A stretch of DNA of 6,454 nt from positions 1 to 6,454 of the forward strand of contig DAIDJI010000332.1 in the NCBI GenBank assembly GCA_027451455.1, written 5' to 3'. Below are positions 5,966 to 6,454 of this stretch, piece by piece. Each line of letters begins with the position of its first letter. Within the stretch, counting starts at the first letter, position 1. A program made the position numbers and the translations under genes. The DNA is from Planctomycetales bacterium (lineage in GTDB: Bacteria > Planctomycetota > Planctomycetia > Isosphaerales > Isosphaeraceae). The notes under the pieces were generated by a model. That model made no database searches. It saw only the letters and a program-made list of their open reading frames with translations, and was not told the origin of the DNA.

Positions 5966-6213
5966 GATCCCTGGGGCAGATTGAGGTCGCGGCGGATCTC
6001 GGCGATCGCCTCGGCCAGGGGCTGTGTTCGCCCGACCCGCACATCCTCCAGGCTCTGGCGGATGCCTTCCAGGGTGCGGGCGTCTTCGGCTTCTTCCTGC
6101 TGGCGGAGGAGACGGACGCCAGCGGCAATGGCCTCTTCGGGGGAAGTGAAACGTCCGCTTCGCACCTTCGACTGTACGAATTGCTCCAGGTCAGCGGGCA
6201 GGTGAGTGTTCAT
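5962..6213 (-). CDS. ParD-family antitoxin
   Basis: An 83-residue protein, MNTHLPADLEQFVQSKVRSG. The first 40 residues match the ribbon-helix-helix DNA-binding domain of ParD/CopG-like antitoxins: strand NTHLP, helix ADLEQFVQSKVRSG, the RFTSPEEAI turn and helix AAGVRLLRQQEE. The rest (about 44-83) is a charged, probably flexible helix (TLEGIRQSLEDV, PLAEAIAEIRRDLN) that should wrap the toxin. An upstream ATG at 6222 is in frame, but GAAGGAA abuts it directly while lying 9 bases from the ATG at 6213, which also gives the standard ParD start; 6213 is preferred. It is the first gene of the pair, as expected for autorepression by the antitoxin or the complex. The toxin gene overlaps its stop by four bases. 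Confidence 0.9.
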   Translation of the reverse strand: MNTHLPADLEQFVQSKVRSGRFTSPEEAIAAGVRLLRQQEEAEDARTLEGIRQSLEDVRVGRTQPLAEAIAEIRRDLNLPQGS

Positions 6214-6222
6214 ATCGGGCAT

Positions 6223-6229
6223 TTCCTTC
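6223..6229 (-). promoter_or_regulatory. Ribosome binding site of the antitoxin gene
   Basis: GAAGGAA on the minus strand, 9 bases before the ATG at 6213 and directly touching the ATG at 6222. The spacing supports the downstream start. Confidence 0.6.
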
Positions 6230-6244
6230 GGCTTTTAGCTCGAC

Positions 6245-6275
6245 ATCTTATCCGATGCGCGGCCCGGTACGACAA
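6245..6275 (-). promoter_or_regulatory. Possible promoter of the toxin-antitoxin pair
   Basis: On the minus strand, TTGTCG (6275-6270) and TAAGAT (6250-6245) resemble -35 and -10 elements but are 19 bases apart, longer than the ideal 17. A transcript from here would begin roughly 25 bases before the antitoxin ATG. The rest of the 162-base space up to 6375 holds no convincing gene and no clear operator palindrome. Confidence 0.3.
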
Positions 6276-6375
6276 GACGGCGCGGAACCTCCTGGGATTC
6301 CTTCATGTGGCATCCACCATGATCCTGTTACGATAACCCGAATCACGCATCTTGCCTAGAAAAGACATACACGCC

Positions 6376-6454
6376 CTAGATGAGCGTCTCGAGCAGGAGC
6401 TTCAGCTTGCGGACCTCGACCTCGCGATCAAACGGGTTGTCGGGGCGGTCGAGG
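6376..6454 (-). CDS. Sugar phosphate isomerase/epimerase, C-terminal end only
   Basis: The last 25 codons (LDRPDNPFDREVEVRKLKLL...ETLI) of a second copy of the isomerase/epimerase-like gene, with the stop TAG at 6376-6378. The 5' part lies beyond the right edge. The amino acid sequence is identical to the fragment at 5326-5640. Since this copy is oriented with its upstream side away from the toxin-antitoxin pair, it is the better candidate for the intact, functional gene, but this cannot be seen here. Family members rearrange or epimerise sugars and related polyols using a divalent metal. Confidence 0.75.
   Translation of the reverse strand, partial: LDRPDNPFDREVEVRKLKLLLETLI
6378..6454. repeat. 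Direct repeat copy 2, cut by the window end
   Basis: Matches 5328-5404 at every one of 77 positions. It runs to the last base of the window, so its true length is unknown; if the whole fragment is duplicated it would extend to about 6690. Confidence 0.97.

Noticed and set aside
6235..6306. 23-residue minus-strand reading frame MKESQEVPRRLVV... before the antitoxin gene
   Set aside because: It has only a weak ribosome binding site, no family resemblance and overlaps the putative promoter; too little to call a gene.

Overview
The window looks like chromosomal DNA of a GC-rich planctomycete, most likely from the Isosphaeraceae/Gemmatales side of the phylum. This rests on four gene types: a DUF1559 pseudopilin-like protein (prepilin motif plus late H...DG motif), its small planctomycetal lipoprotein partner, an ECF-like sigma factor with a membrane-spanning C-terminal extension, and a PEP-CTERM exosortase substrate. 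No phylogenetic test was possible, so this is inference from gene families.

Left part, minus strand (1-2082): a three-gene run reads leftwards. A lipoprotein (1609-2082) overlaps a DUF1559 protein (638-1612) by an ATGA. After 28 bases comes a DUF2071/YqjF-family protein (1-609) whose C-terminus lies beyond the left edge. Middle part, plus strand (2256-5118): a 173-base divergent intergenic region separates the lipoprotein from a sigma factor (2256-3161). A 349-base gap with an AT-rich patch follows. Then come a Tat-exported ferritin-like protein with an unusual helix order (3511-4230) and a PEP-CTERM surface protein (4345-5118). A strong 15-bp hairpin (5145-5177) follows the last gene.

Right part, minus strand (5326-6454): this is the most unusual region. 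The last 104 codons of a sugar phosphate isomerase/epimerase-like gene (5326-5640) are cut off abruptly and abut a complete ParD/ParE-type toxin-antitoxin pair (antitoxin 5962-6213, toxin 5645-5965, ATGA overlap). Beyond the pair, at 6378-6454, the 3' end of the same isomerase gene appears again, identical for 77 of 77 bases up to the window edge, with a different stop codon (TAG instead of TGA). The pair therefore sits between two copies of one gene end, 1050 bases apart. The simplest reading is insertion of the pair with a partial gene duplication that left the right-hand gene intact. A tandem array of the 1050-base unit, or an assembly artefact at a contig end, must also be considered.

The genes do not form one pathway. 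The left operon and the ferritin/PEP-CTERM pair all encode predicted exported or envelope proteins, apart from the DUF2071 protein. The sigma factor could regulate either side, but nothing in the sequence proves it. No RNA genes, CRISPR array, recombinase or transposase gene was found.
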